Origin: Osedax fenrisi
Taxonomy: Eukaryota; Annelida; Polychaeta; Sabellida; Siboglinidae
Reading direction: 5' to 3'
DNA: 64,000 nt
NCBI GenBank assembly: GCA_964019155.1
Contig: OZ025243.1
Span: forward strand, 31,850,028 to 31,914,027
This document shows positions 11,824 to 24,935 of the stretch, piece after piece. Under the pieces are notes generated by a model, which was given only the letters and a program-made list of their open reading frames with translations, searched no databases and had not been told where the DNA came from. The position numbers and the translations under genes were made by a program. Every line of letters starts with the position of its first letter. Position 1 is the stretch's first letter.

Positions 11824-12732
11824 CAGTAGGGGAGACTGTTTTTGTAACTTTTTTAGTTCCCTTCATAGAAAAGTTCTATATAACTCGGAATGTATCCACA
11901 TTATCATTCCAGATATAATAAACAAATATAAATTTAAAACCGACAAAAATCCAGAAATCTATAACAATATTAAAAAGATAGGAATTTACATTAAAAAATA
12001 ACGAACACATTTAAATTATAGATATATGAAAGGACAATTTTATTAGAGTTAAAAATTGCCTTTAAGCATATGTCTTATATAAATTAAATACAAATAATTA
12101 AATTGATCTACGGAAATTTTAATTAAATTTTTTAATTTTTTCTAAATCAAAAAAAATATTATCAATAGAATAATGATTTAAAAAAATTGTATATTATATA
12201 TGTCTATCATGATTATATAAATATAAAATTATAAGAATTGATACAAAAATAATATATGCTTATTTAAAAATTACTTTTATTGAGAATTATAACAAAAAAT
12301 AAATTTTTCGTTAAACTTGTTATTGTTAGAAAAATAATGTGTTTTATGATACCTCGTAATATCCACTATAGACTCATAAAAAAAGTATATGCTTAATTAT
12401 ATGCTTAATTAAAATAATTTATCAAAGAAATAAGCGAATAAATTATATTAATTTAAAAATTTAAAAATTAAATTAATTTTAAAATGTTACCTAATTTTTT
12501 ACTTTATTAATATTATAATATATTTTATTTCAATGACTACGCGCATTTTCACAAATATATAAAATACATAAGTAAAATATAAATTTACATTGATGCAAAT
12601 ATTTCATCAATAAAGTTCACTTAGCTTTATCAATATCAACTATTTTGTAAACTTCACAAATATGTTTAATATAACATTTATAACCTACTATGAGTGAGAT
12701 AGCAACAATTTCAAAAACGGTCTACACTACTG
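11824..12732. mobile_element. TIR DNA transposon, family M, copy 1 (~0.9 kb)
   Basis: Left end CAGTAGGGGAGACTGTTTTT and right end (read inverted) CAGTAGTGTAGACCGTTTTT form imperfect TIRs. The interior is AT-rich with no transposase. It is colinear with 58666-59550 over its whole length, sharing blocks such as AGTTCCCTTCATAGAAAAG, AAAACCGACAAAAAT and GATAGGAATTTACATT. No clear target duplication was found. Confidence 0.75.
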
Positions 12733-12890
12733 CCCGTGTTGGTAACTTTTTTAGTTCCCTTTATATCAAAATGACATCTCGCTGGGAATAACTTCTTTTA
12801 ATCATTCCAGATATAATCAACAAAAAATAATTGAAAACCGACAAAAATTCAGAAAACGAAACCATATTTAAAAATAGATAAGAATTTACA
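12733..12890 (+). mobile_element. Family M, truncated copy 2
   Basis: It starts immediately after copy 1 with GTTGGTAACTTTTTTAGTTC and follows the family to GATAAGAATTTACA, where it breaks off into GTGCAGTGCAGTGTA repeats. Direct abutment of two copies suggests tandem duplication or insertion at an end. Confidence 0.7.
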
Positions 12891-13075
12891 GTGCAGTGCA
12901 GTGTATGGTGTACATTGTACAATATACAGTGTATATTGTAGAGTGTACAGGTACACTGTATAATATACAGTGTATAGTGTATTTTTGTAACTGATACGTT
13001 ATACATACTTGTATCGATACGAAACCCAAGCAGTTGTACATATCATTATAGCCTATATGTATGACCGTATAGGGT
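12891..13075. repeat. GTGTACATTG/ATACAGTGTA palindromic stretch
   Basis: Short inverted units (ACAGTGTATATTGTAGAGTG, TACACTGTATAATATACAGT) follow the truncated transposon, to about 12980; 12981-13075 is ordinary AT-rich DNA. No gene seen. Confidence 0.4.
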
Positions 13076-13205
13076 CAGCGGTGGACAATGTCTATAGTGG
13101 ACGCTGTATAGTGGACAATTTATATAGTGGACACTGTATAGTGGACAATTTCTATAGTGGACGCTGTATAGTGGACACTGTCTGGTGGACAATAACTAGT
13201 GGACA
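13076..13205. repeat. Minisatellite with TATAGTGGACRMTG units
   Basis: TATAGTGGAC recurs about every 15-17 bp, with a 30-34-bp higher-order period alternating GACGCTG and GACAATT. The reading frame through it is not a convincing gene. Confidence 0.8.
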
Positions 13206-13392
13206 GTGTACAGTGATTTATATATTTTCATCGACCAAGCATAATCCATCGCCAACAAGTAAAAGTAATCACCCTTAGTGTACACATGTATAGCATAGTT
13301 GTGTATATGTGTATACTGTGTACGGATAGGCAACATATGCTGTATATACACACTAGACGATCTTCTCAAGTATAGTTATGTTATTATATACT

Positions 13393-13432
<40 letters not shown>

Positions 13433-16006
13433 GTGTAAAGCCCAGATTAGTATCATTTTTTTAATTTGGAAGCCTACCGCCAGGTTTTTGATTTTGGATT
13501 TCTACAGACGTACTAAATCAATAATCCCCATTTTTTATGTGAATGCATATATGTTTGTATGAGAGCATATGGAATACATGTATGTATTATATGTATGTAT
13601 ATGTATTCACACACATTTATATATATATATATATATATATATTGGTAAATAAAATTAAAGTAAATACTATATATATATATATATATATATTACAAATAAT
13701 ATCTTATATAACTGATTTTATTATCTAAATTTCATTACTGCATATTTCTGAAATGTGATTGTCATATCTGTTTTTATAAGCTGTCACTCACGATGAACAA
13801 TTCACTTACTTTTATAGGCGTGTTTTAAAATGTATTTTAATCGATGTTTTAATGCGAACTTTCTATCATACTATATTCATATTAATGCAGTAGGTATACC
13901 ATAGTACCATGCTACCTCAACAATCTCAGTATTGCTCTTCATATTGCATATTTCAAAATGTGCTTTAAATTAACTTAAATTGGTTTAAATTGTATTCACG
14001 ATACTGAACATTTTACAATAAAATTTCACATTACTTCGAAGTGTATTCACCATTTTAATATTACCTAACTGTTGATTTATCTCCTAAATTTAATTCCTAT
14101 ACGTATGTTTATCTTGGTAATTATATTCATCTAATATCCCTGGTTATTAAATAGTTAACTACTATTAATCAATATTATTTATTATTTTGGACAAAAAAAT
14201 ACATTAGAAGTAAATAAGTGTCTTAATGAACTTGAAATGTGTGCTGAAAAATTAGAATACGTCGTATAAAAACTATGTAATCACGAATTCTAATGGACCC
14301 ATCTAACAGTTCTATAACATATTATAAATATAACATTACAGATCTTTACAATTAATGTAACCTCTTAAGATATTAACTTTAGTTATTAAAATAAATTCGA
14401 CCATTTAAAAATACCACTTGTTTTAAAATATATTAATATATTAATGATAAATAACAACATTAATAACTTTTTACAAAACTGACCTTGTAAATTCATCAAT
14501 AATTCTTCATCAAATATATGTATGGCATAACCAGTAATAAGATGTTACAAATATATTGCTTATATGTAATATATATATATATATATATATATTGATATCG
14601 ACACAACTTCAATTTACAATTATTGATATTGCACGAATTATATATATCATGCAACAATTATGTATATCGTCATAAATATATGATATCACATATAATTATA
14701 GTGATGTAGGCAATAATATATATTAATATATGAACATTCTGAAAATACACACACATATATATATATATATATACACACACATATATATATTATTTTAGGT
14801 ATATTAGGTATCATATACATTGTAATGTTACTTTAGAGATATCTATAATTAGCAGACGAGACTTTATTAGGTAGCGTGAATAATATGCTTAAAACACTAT
14901 GTATTTGTGTATGTGTTCATATTTCGTATTATGCTAATCAACATTATCTAAGCTCATGCTAAGCTACAATTGCATTACTAATTGTGGCGACAGTAATTAA
15001 CGTACAATCATAGTATACTCTACTATATGGTTAGTCACTATAGCATCAATATATGTGGCATATTACGATGTTACTACATACAACTTATTTGTACTATTGT
15101 TTTAGTAGTAGATATTTACATTTATATTACATTTTTATAAACAAATATCGTACGATGAGGTCTAATATGTTAAATATGATAATTTATTTTTAAATATAAT
15201 TGTAAGCAATAAGACGACTAATACACGTCGAATAGTAGTTACTATAATATGATAAAGTAAGGTCGGTAATATGTATTATTCGAGTTATCAGAATGTAGTA
15301 ATATATATAATCCCTTCACTTGTATATATGTATATTCATGTTGCCTGCGTTTATTTATATTCAGAATTATTTAAATTTAACTATTTATAAATAATATTAT
15401 GTATCATTAAAATGAGGTAGAATATATTATTTTAAATGTAGATTAAACTTCCTCGGAACATGAAGATTATAATGAATTATAATTGAAATACTGTATTTAT
15501 ATAAAATTCATAAGTGATTCAAGTATTCAATATGATATCATATATTGGTTACAATTTAAATTATATAAATTATAATTATCATATATATATCAATAATTAA
15601 ATATTATTGTATAACATATTGTAGACATTTTAAATTTAAACAATGTATATTATAAATAAATACTATATCATCCATGTACAATAATTACTAACATTTATAT
15701 CTAGTTAACATCTCCTTATTAGGGAATTCTATATATATATAGGTGTTTACCTATAGGTTTACCTATAGGTTTGCTACTGTAATCTATTGCATATGGCATA
15801 CATGTCACTGTTATCACTTCATAATCTATTATATTTATATTCATAAGTGCAATTAAAGAATTGTATAAATACAGCATTACACGTTATTTATTTAGTAAAT
15901 TAGTATAATTAAACTTATTTATATCATAAAATATTAAATACCAAGGTTATATTTTTTATATATAGGTTATAAGGTTAATTTCCATAATAAGCGACATATT
16001 ATTTTC
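13206..16006. other. AT-rich spacer
   Basis: Holds (TA)n at about 13396-13429, 13619-13641, 13667-13690 and 14571-14592. Near 15750 there are ACCTATAGGTTT repeats. No gene or transposon recognised. Confidence 0.5.
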
Positions 16007-16010
16007 TTAA

Positions 16011-16238
16011 GGGGGTATCCCAATACAAGTATTTCCGGAAAATTGCCGGAAATATTATAACTTTAAAACGATTTTATATCAAGTTAACTACAATTTTAGT
16101 GGAAAACCCCCTTACTTTCCGGCAACACCTGAAATATAATAACTTTATAGGGGGTATCACATTACAACTTGATAGAAATGGGTTTAAAGTTACAATATTT
16201 CCGGCAAGTTGCCGGAAAATCTTTAGTGGGATACACCC
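16011..16238. mobile_element. Short hairpin MITE, TTAA-type ends
   Basis: The left arm (GGGGGTATCCCAATACAAG then TTTCCGGAAAATTGCCGG) and the right arm are imperfect inverted repeats of about 75 bp, and a third partial copy of the arm lies in between. TTAA precedes the left end and TTTA follows the right end, as expected of a piggyBac/Kolobok-type TTAA target with one change. No coding capacity. Confidence 0.65.
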
Positions 16239-16595
16239 TTTATAGAGATTTTTCTTATATACGATTGACTTATTGTAAAAAAGATAAATTCCAATAAATT
16301 AACAATGGTTTTTTTATAGTGATGTTTTATAATTTACAGCTATAGTCTACCAATCCCAAACCAGATAAATGTTATCAAACAGATCAGTAAATATATTAGA
16401 TACTAATTAAAACATTTTGTATTTTTCACAAATGAAATTGAAAAGTTAATAGTATTTCATAACATTTAAATTAAGAATTCATACTTAAGAGCATACTTAA
16501 TATATTCGAATTCTCGTCATATCGAATAATTATAAAAAATAATTAGTAATTTAAATATATTTAATTATGTGTTAATTATTCCATTATAATTACAT

Positions 16596-16662
<67 letters not shown>
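16596..16662. repeat. (TA)n, ~65 bp
   Basis: One of the longer TA tracts. Others of similar size are at 16996-17041, 39548-39620, 43404-43447, 59882-59938, 60657-60721 and 62999-63051. Confidence 0.95.
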
Positions 16663-16664
<2 letters not shown>

Positions 16665-16987
16665 ATACATATTATGTATATCAATATATATGTACATTTT
16701 ATTTACTGTAATACAATCGCATTATTATACATTATTATCTTATATTAGCATGCATATATATGCATACATGAACTACTCGGTAGTACATAACATGTATTAC
16801 GTAATGCTATTAGATAATATATATGCTGCGTGTACACGTAATCGATAAATATGGAATCGGAATGCATAATGCTTCAAACTAGAACCTATTTAGCATGAAT
16901 TCGATTTTAAATAATTAATCAAATATAACAATGAAATAATTGGTATAGTTTGTTACGAAAGTGTTAAATCTGCTGCAAATATATCGA

Positions 16988-17040
<53 letters not shown>

Positions 17041-17045
<5 letters not shown>

Positions 17046-17130
17046 TAACTCCCCTCTATCTAGAACCTGGATACTATGAATATACGATATGAGGTCGTTA
17101 TACTAGGTACTTGGTTGGAAACGTATAGTG
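17041..17130 (+). mobile_element. Possible pogo/Tigger-type terminus
   Basis: TACAGTAACTCCCCTCTATC follows a (TA)n tract and resembles the TACAGTAAACTCCC end seen at 46.2 kb. Only one end is recognisable. Confidence 0.3.
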
Positions 17131-17620
17131 TATACAACTATTAAACAACGATATTATATTAAACTAAGTATCTGATAAAAAAATAATATTTTTTATAACA
17201 TTTGTATAACATACGTTATAACACAATTTTTTGATAATTAAGTAAATATTGTTTGCAAATAAGATGCTAATTTCAATTAAAATATATAATATAGAAAAGA
17301 TAGAATTAGTTAAAATAAGAAAATAGTTATATTATACAAGGAATCATATATATATGCTATATATATATATACATATATATATATCTATATATATATGTAT
17401 AGTATACATTGTATACTAATTATATAATAATAATAATTAAGAATCAATAACTCGAAAAGGAAGTTATATCTAAAGTAATACTTAATATAATGTAATGAAC
17501 AATTTAAGTATTTCTTTTGATATATATATATATATATATATATTAGTTATAACTTTGGATATCTATGCATGTTACACATATACTTATGCATTTTCATAAC
17601 TATATGCGCTATATATATAT

Positions 17621-17666
<46 letters not shown>

Positions 17667-17709
17667 TCATACGCACTCATACTCACACACAAACACACAC
17701 TCACGTACA

Positions 17710-17754
<45 letters not shown>

Positions 17755-18407
17755 GTCTGTATTTATCTAATTTTAGAGTATGCAACTATTTGTTCGGGAT
17801 AGATATGCCAGATATTTACATTATTTAGGATGAATCGGATATCATTTAATAAAAAATATATTTTTTCGTCCGTTGAAAATCTGCTATTACTTACTGTGAA
17901 ATGTGATATATTTAATGTGTATTAATAAGTATAGGACTTTCCAGTCTAATTAAATTCACATTCATATTATATACATACATTTAGCGTTCACTATATTGAC
18001 ATGATTATTGATCAGTTACAAGCAATCCCTATAGGGGAATTGTTGTATACAACTGAAAATATCATAATAGTAAATAGGATGTGGTTAAAATATTGTATTG
18101 CTGTATATATATATGGACCTCTAAAGAGATACATATATATACATGTTATAAATGACTTTAGAGAAAGCATTACAATATATTACACACACTAATTTATATT
18201 ACTTTATTAATTATTAATTACTACAATTCACAATGTAATTGAAATGTATTCAATTCTATAATTTATTACATAAATATTTGGTTTCATTTGCAATTGAAGT
18301 ATAAGCCGTTTACATATTTTTATCATATATATATTATATATTATAATATATATCATTCAATTCATGCATCCAATGGTTTATTAATGAAATCGCATACACA
18401 CACACAT

Positions 18408-18449
<42 letters not shown>

Positions 18450-19055
18450 ATGTGTATGTGTGTGTATGGGTGTGTGTATATTTATTTACATTAATACATG
18501 TTAATTCATAAGTTAATTATGCATATTAACGTAACGTAAAACATATCTTAGCCTAATTACTGACTGCGAATAATCGTTTATGCGCCATCACGTTATATCT
18601 ATTGGTGTATATTGATAGCATATAACACGTATATATGTATGTGTATGTAAACATAGATATAGCTAATTATAATAATTGCTAATCAGAAAGAAATTAAAAT
18701 TACCATATAATCACTAATAATTAACATTATAAAGCTCTTTTCTCCCCTATATTAGATCATGTGTATCCAGTAGTCACATGATAGTATACGATGTGCATGT
18801 GATATCGACACCGTTAACTTCTATATTGACATTTAAAGTATAATATTATAGATTGTTGAAGAGCATCCCATGCCAGTGTATCAAGTGATATTAGCACGTA
18901 ATCTGAATATGAGAATAAAATAAATATTTACAACTTATTTTTATTGGAACCAACATTATATCTACAATGTTAAAGTTTACTGAGGAATACATTGTACACT
19001 ATACAATGTACAATATACGCATGTTTCCTATAGAGGGTTTCGTTGTATATATGTA
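17131..19055. other. AT-rich spacer
   Basis: Holds (TA)n at about 17521-17542, 17622-17663, 17716-17750 and 18414-18439 (flanked by CACACACA and GTGTGTG). A 63-codon frame at 18001-18192 has no recognisable domain. Confidence 0.5.
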
Positions 19056-19061
19056 TATACA

Positions 19062-19372
19062 TATTGTTATTGTTGTTGATACTGTTATTTTATTTGGTGG
19101 AGTCCTTTCATCCCATTTAGGAACTTAGATGAAGTTTTCACTTATAACCATATATGGCTCTAATGTATCTTCGAAGCCGCTCTCATGTTAAGGCATCCAT
19201 GGTGTTAACGAGACTTGATCATTTATACACAATTATACAATATCACTTCTAATTAATATTTTAAGACCCATTTTATAAAATTAATTAATGTTCCGGATGA
19301 GGCTTTAACCAATGACGTGGGTCCCGCGTCTTACTGCTTGTGTGACGCCTTAGCCAATGAACCACACAGGCA

Positions 19373-19377
<5 letters not shown>
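19062..19377 (-). mobile_element. tRNA-derived SINE copy S2, best full-length copy
   Basis: Read on the minus strand it begins TGTGTGGTTCATTGGCTAAG (box A-like), with GGTTAAAGCCTCATCC as a degenerate box B about 55 bp on. The body follows (AGTGATATTGTATAATTGTG, GGATGCCTTAACATGAGAGC, TTAGAGCCATATATGG, AACTTCATCTAAGTTCC, GGACTCCACC), then a tail of AATAAAATAAC and CAACAATAAC units. Homologous copies are S1, S3, S4 and S5. It is expected to be transcribed by RNA polymerase III and moved by a LINE; the partner LINE is not identified. Confidence 0.85.
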
Positions 19378-19412
<35 letters not shown>

Positions 19413-20105
19413 TATATGTGTGTGTGTTCATGCACACGGTTATATCTATGTATTTATATGTATGTATGTAATTACATTATATATATATATATATATACAT
19501 ATGTTATATTAAAATATATTATTACAGATTTCGTTATATAAATTTAAATCCATATGAAATCAATAAAATAAATCAACGTACATAATAATAATAATAATTA
19601 ATTTACGTTTGGGTAAAGCGTTGTAGCGTACAATATACATGTAAAAAGTATACACCTGTGTACATATGTGTACACAATTAGAGTTAATAGATTATATAAT
19701 TTAAAATATTTTATATACTATTTTATAATAATAAGCAAACTATTTAACAAAAGTATACATATAATAATTTATGTTATTTATTTATAATTTTAATTTATGT
19801 ATAGGTGAGCTATACGTATGGAAATAACCAAACTAATTTCATATAAATTCAAATACTAATTATATATATATATACTATTTTAATATTACATTTTATTATT
19901 TTAATAAAACAATGACGTAACTATTTAACATGATTACAATTAATACATAAGAATAAATAATGATTATAAAGTAATGTATGCGTTAATAGTAAATATAACA
20001 AATGTGTATGTGGTCGATATATGTACACTTTACTACGTAAAATGTACGTTGTACACATTAGAGAAATATTTGTATTATATGTAACATATTTATTATAATA
20101 AATAG
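19378..20105. other. AT-rich spacer
   Basis: (TA)n at about 19377-19406. I see no gene. Confidence 0.5.
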
Positions 20106-20223
20106 TTGATTATTGAAACACTATGTCTCCCTATAATACGACAACAACACGGCCACCTATTGAGAGAACGCGTAATATCGCAGCTGTCACGTGTGTTCCA
20201 CTTGCTTTACGCATTAATTACAG
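20106..20223 (+). other. GC-richer island, no assigned gene
   Basis: Contains an E-box-like GTCACGTGTG at about 20186 and open frames in two phases, including MSPYNTTTTRPPIERTRN. Not recognised as a known protein. Confidence 0.25.
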
Positions 20224-20268
20224 TGCATGGACGAGGTAGATATATCATTGTTGGTTTGTTTAACACCC
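20224..20268 (+). CDS. Candidate 45-nt internal exon
   Basis: Acceptor CATTAATTACAG and donor GTAAGA bracket 45 bases. Frame 1 reads CMDEVDISLLVCLTP and frame 3 reads HGRGRYIIVGLFNT; both are open and neither can be assigned. Good splice signals in a GC-richer setting are the only support. Confidence 0.22.
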
Positions 20269-20344
20269 GTAAGAAGATCATCAATCATACAATATACACA
20301 TCACATCCTACGTCATTCTTTATTCTTACGTAATAGAGATTACT

Positions 20345-20362
20345 ACTCGTCTATAGACGAGT
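20345..20362. repeat. Perfect 18-bp palindrome
   Basis: ACTCGTCTATAGACGAGT is self-complementary and lies within the GC-richer island; it could be a dimeric factor site or chance. Confidence 0.6.
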
Positions 20363-21550
20363 ATACTCGCCTGCGAAATATTAATCCATATATAGTCATA
20401 CACACATCCATATATGGATAACTCCGGACGTATACATATGGGTATGTGTGTATATGCGCTTGGTAATGCGTTTTATGTACCACACTATACACGTCGCGTA
20501 TGGCCGCTACAAGAGAGGGCGCGTCCTTGAGGACATCGTTACCATGTCCTCGATACGATCGCACACTTATACCGCTGGTAGTACGCTGGTAGTATACTGG
20601 TGGTGGTGCTGGTGTCTAGAATCACGCGTGTACCGGTACAAGTGCACTCGATACACTCGGTACATTCGGTACACGCGTTAATATTCGACTATGTGGTGAG
20701 TGCGTGTAACGTTATCCTACATATGCGCGCGAGTATACGTATCTAATACATGTATATAAATGTATATAGGATATATATACATATTATCCTACATATACAT
20801 ATTCATATATAAATGCACTTCAATATAATGTAATATATGTAAAGAGAAAAACTATATATACAAACATACTCAAGTGAAATAATTAAATGAATATGATATA
20901 TATGCTAATACTAGTTTTCTATTATATGCGCTTCTATTTATCTATCAAAGCTACTTTACTAATGTATTAACTGTTTCTGAGATTAGGAAATACATAGAGA
21001 TTTCGTCTATAGAGAAGGTCTATAGATAAATATAGAGAAAGTGGAGAAGAGAGTACTAACGAGATTCATAGATATCGTTCATCACAATAACATGGTTGTT
21101 ACTTTTGTGTAACGTATATGTACATAATCAATAGTGCAACTACTTGGATTAGGCATGTATTACTTAACTTTTACTTAAGTATATTATAATATTCCTAGAG
21201 TAGGCAGGGTAAAGATATAGGGTAGGTTATATAATAATAGTGGATATTATATGGAGAGCTCAGTTTGCGTTGGATCCTATAGGCCCATATTTCTACATAT
21301 ATATCCGAAATTGATATGGTGATGATAACTCCAATCCACAGGCTGCCCAGATTGCGGATAGGGAAACGACCATTAGATATAATTGTTAGCTGCGAATAAT
21401 CAATAAGCAGTACTGGACAAAATACAGGTTGCTCCTTGGCAAGGTATAGTACTTATAGGGTGTTGAATGTGGCAAGTCGTTTTAATTTATTTATAAGAAA
21501 TATTATCTCAGCAAGACATTTAAACTCTGGTAGAGAGTACACTGTTATAA
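20363..21550. other. Island and spacer without assigned gene
   Basis: 20440-20700 is GC-richer with CGATACACTCGGTACATTC-type short repeats and CTGGTAGTA/CTGGTGGTGG repeats; several short frames are open on both strands but none is recognisable. The rest is AT-rich. Confidence 0.4.
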
Positions 21551-21552
21551 AT

Positions 21553-22380
21553 AAAGGTTCTTATTTTCAAATAAATGGTGCATTGGATAACTCTTTACGT
21601 GAACCCTTTGTGGGGTTCTTTGGATAAAAATAACCTAAAGAACCATTTCTGAATATTATTTATATAGGGTTCATTGGAATTATAAATATATATTATTTAT
21701 AATTATAAATATATAAGAATATATATTATATTTTTGGTTCCTTATTATAATATAAATATAGTTTAGTATATATATATATATATATTATAAAATATATAAT
21801 AATATAATTTAGATATAGTATATTAATTTAAATATGATTCATTAATAATTTTTCCCGACAAAGAAGAGATAGACAAATTAATAATACTTAAAATTTACGG
21901 AAATATTAAATAAAAGGCGAAATATTTATGCGTGGATGAAGAGAAACCAGAGTTATTTAAAAATGGATATAGTTGCATTCATCATAACATATTTAAGATT
22001 AGAATAGTAGTTTAAATATTAATAATAGGTTTAATTATATATTACTTGATTTTTATAAAATATTATTTATATAACTATATAAATATATTAATATAATATT
22101 TTAATTATAATAATATTGTACAATGTACACTGTATACAGTGTACATATATAACATATTACATATTAACCTAGTATTAACCTAATAATTAGTAATTGCAAA
22201 GCTTTGTTTTAAATTTATGAGTCCAAAAAAACCTTATATATAAATAGTAGGGTTCTTTGCATTTAGATCATTGAAAACAATCCACTTCTCATATATTTAT
22301 TTCGTATTTAAGGTTCTCTTGATTTTTGATTCCAACCCCTTAGAACCCCATTCCAATATCACGGGGTTCTTTGGACTAAT
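21553..22380. repeat. Cluster of AAGAACC/GGTTCTT motifs, possible TE
   Basis: GGGTTCTTTGG or its complement occurs about nine times in 830 bp, including hairpins near both ends (GGTTCTTTGG/CCTAAAGAACC near 21612-21643 and AGAACCCC/GGGGTTCT near 22341-22370). This looks like an AT-rich non-autonomous element with subterminal motif repeats, but clean termini were not found. Confidence 0.4.
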
Positions 22381-22559
22381 ATGATCGTACAAATAAGCAT
22401 TATTTCTAACAATGTACTGCTAGCATATGCATGGAGTGGCGACCGCATGTGTTCACAACAATCATCATAACACAACCAAATTCAATGCCATCTAGCATCG
22501 CTCGTCGCGCGGTTAAACAAGGAACTCGTCCTACAATACCATATCAGGTTATAGTCGAA

Positions 22560-24525
22560 AAATAACTACTGAGAAAACAGCCTATTCTAAATTATTAAAT
22601 CCAACGAAAAATCTGATTGTTGGATCGCTAAATACACAATATATGGAAAATAACGGAACTTATAGCTTCAGCCGAGGTAACGAAACAGGATATTATTTGC
22701 ATGCAAGAGCATAGATTCTTTCACGATAATATACTCATTAAAGAACATTCAATAGGAAAATTAAAATTTGTCTAATCTGTTGACCCTGGAAAAATAGTAT
22801 TAACGCAGCTACTGGAGGAATTGGAATGCTTGATAGTCCTCACGCATATAATGCAATATCTGGTGTAGATAAAATAACACTCAGATTAGTGATAATGAAT
22901 TTCCATGGAAATCCACAGACAACATTTATATCATGTTACAGTCCAACAAATGTTAGTTATGAACAAGAACCCGAAAGATTTTATACAGATCTCACTTTAA
23001 CACGCCAGATACCAAAGCATAATGTTCCGATAATAGAAGGAGATTTTAATGTACAACACGGTCAAAATGATGGATTCAAATATTCATTTCATAAATTAAC
23101 AAACAGAAATGGTAAAATGCTAAAATATTATCTGCTATAGCAAATAAACTATTATGCCTAAACACACACTTCCAGAAAAGGCAAGGTCTGGAATCCTGGA
23201 CACATAAATTACCAACTGCCTCTATGTCACACATTGATTATATTATCATAAATAGAAAGTGAAAGAATAGTGATAAAACCTGTAGTGTTTATAACTCATT
23301 TATCTGTGCTGTATCTGATCATCGTATTATATCAGCAAATATTAGACTGAGTCTTATATCTAATAACAAGAAATCTAGTAACATCAAACATTAAGATTGG
23401 GATAGATTAAAGACAGACACAGAATCTCGAGACACATTTATTACTAAAGAGAATTCGAAGCTAAATTCGAAGCTCTACATGAAACCATAGTTTCACTAAT
23501 TGCTAGCAAAAGGTATACTTACTTTCAAACTGCATGTAAAGAAACTTCTGATAAAGTAATACCATTGAAACATAAGTTTAATAAACGTATACCCTGGAAA
23601 ATAGATAATATCTGTCAATACCGTAACATACTACACCAGGCAGCGCGACATAAAGATAATTAACCGACACTGGAAAATATCAGACATTTCAACGAAGCTT
23701 AAAAGTATCTTTTACAATCGTATGCAAAGAAATAAACTGATTAAGTTCAGAATAAAATAAGTGAAATTTAAAATGCGATGTGTAACAAAAAATTTTCATT
23801 AGCCTGGAAAAGATTAAATGAAATTAGTAGAAGAAAGAACTCAAATAGAGCAAAACTTAAAGCAAACAGCGGAAAAGAACTAATTCAACTATGGCACGAC
23901 CATTTCAATAAACTACTTGGTAAACCAACAATTATCACATCAAATGATGAAAGTACATATACTATAAAAAATGAACTAGATATCAAAAAGGGCATTTTAC
24001 AATAGATTAATTAAAGAAATCTACTAAAGGCATACAAAATGGAAAAGCTGTTGGCTTAGATGAAATACCAGCTGAAGTATGGTAACTAGGAGAATTTCAA
24101 GAAATATTTATAAACTCGTGCAATATTGTATATTCTCAAGAACCAATAGATATATATATATATATATATAATATATGGAATGAAGTATGCTTACTTCCTT
24201 TCCTTAAAAAAGGAGATATTTCTGCGAGCTGCTCTAAACAGTCATAGAGAGACCACGTTACAAATAAGGTTACAAAATTCCAATAATAAAATATACAATA
24301 TGCGAGAAACGACTGATGTTCTCCGGTCACCACTGGAGAAACAGAAGCGAAGTAGTGAGTGAAGTATTACTCTATAATCAACAACACGGACGACGCTCTC
24401 GAGGAAGGCCTATGCCAACATATTTAGACCAACTAAGAGAGGAATACCGATAGCGATGAATGATAGAGAGGAATGGAGGTAACGTGTAATGAACTTCCGA
24501 GCAAGCTAGACCTGGTAAGTTAAGG
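22560..24525 (+). pseudogene. Decayed non-LTR retrotransposon F, endonuclease plus RT fragments
   Basis: In order: NLIVGSLNTQ and ICMQEHRFFHDN (start of the endonuclease), GGIGMLDSPHAYNAI, ISCYSPTN, a GDFN box (EGDFNVQHG, 23038-23064), SHIDYIIINRK, VSDHRII, KKFSLAWKRLNEISRRKN, then GKAVGLDEIPAEVW (first RT box) and LLPFLKKGDIS. The catalytic RT core is missing; the sequence jumps to the C-terminal tail FSGHHWRNRSEVVSE, HGRRSRGRPMPTYLDQL and DREEWR. A (TA)n tract lies at 24150-24170. Stops and frameshifts show it is dead. The tail differs from that of relic G, so it is a different family. Confidence 0.8.
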
Positions 24526-24935
24526 TATATACTTATTATCGAATAGTTTATGGACACATATTTGAACATCGATTTCTTTTACTTATCTATAAACTTATAA
24601 TAGAAATATATTACAATTTATATTCGCTACATTAGATAATGTTCACAAAATAAAAACAATTATATTATAATGATGTTTTCGTTATATAAAATATCCTTAT
24701 AATGTTTTTTAAAGTAAAAAGGTAAATTTCTAAAAATTCTAAAAATTTATTTATTTCCAACGATTGAGTACTTTTAATGTTTTTCTTATAAGAGTGGTTT
24801 ACTTCTTATGCATATATATTTATGAATTTGTAGAGTAATATTATATGTTAACATGCATATATTTAATATATAACTATTGATTTTACAATGATACATATTG
24901 AATTATACATTCACGTTACGCATGTCATATTAATA
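24526..24935. other. AT-rich spacer
   Basis: Nothing recognisable. Confidence 0.5.

Noticed and set aside
12761..13278. Frames MYNVSVTKIHYT and MYRYETQAVV
   Set aside because: They are made of transposon end and minisatellite sequence.
18001..18192. 63-codon frame MIIDQLQAIPIGELLYTTEN
   Set aside because: No domain, no splice signals, runs into TA-rich sequence.
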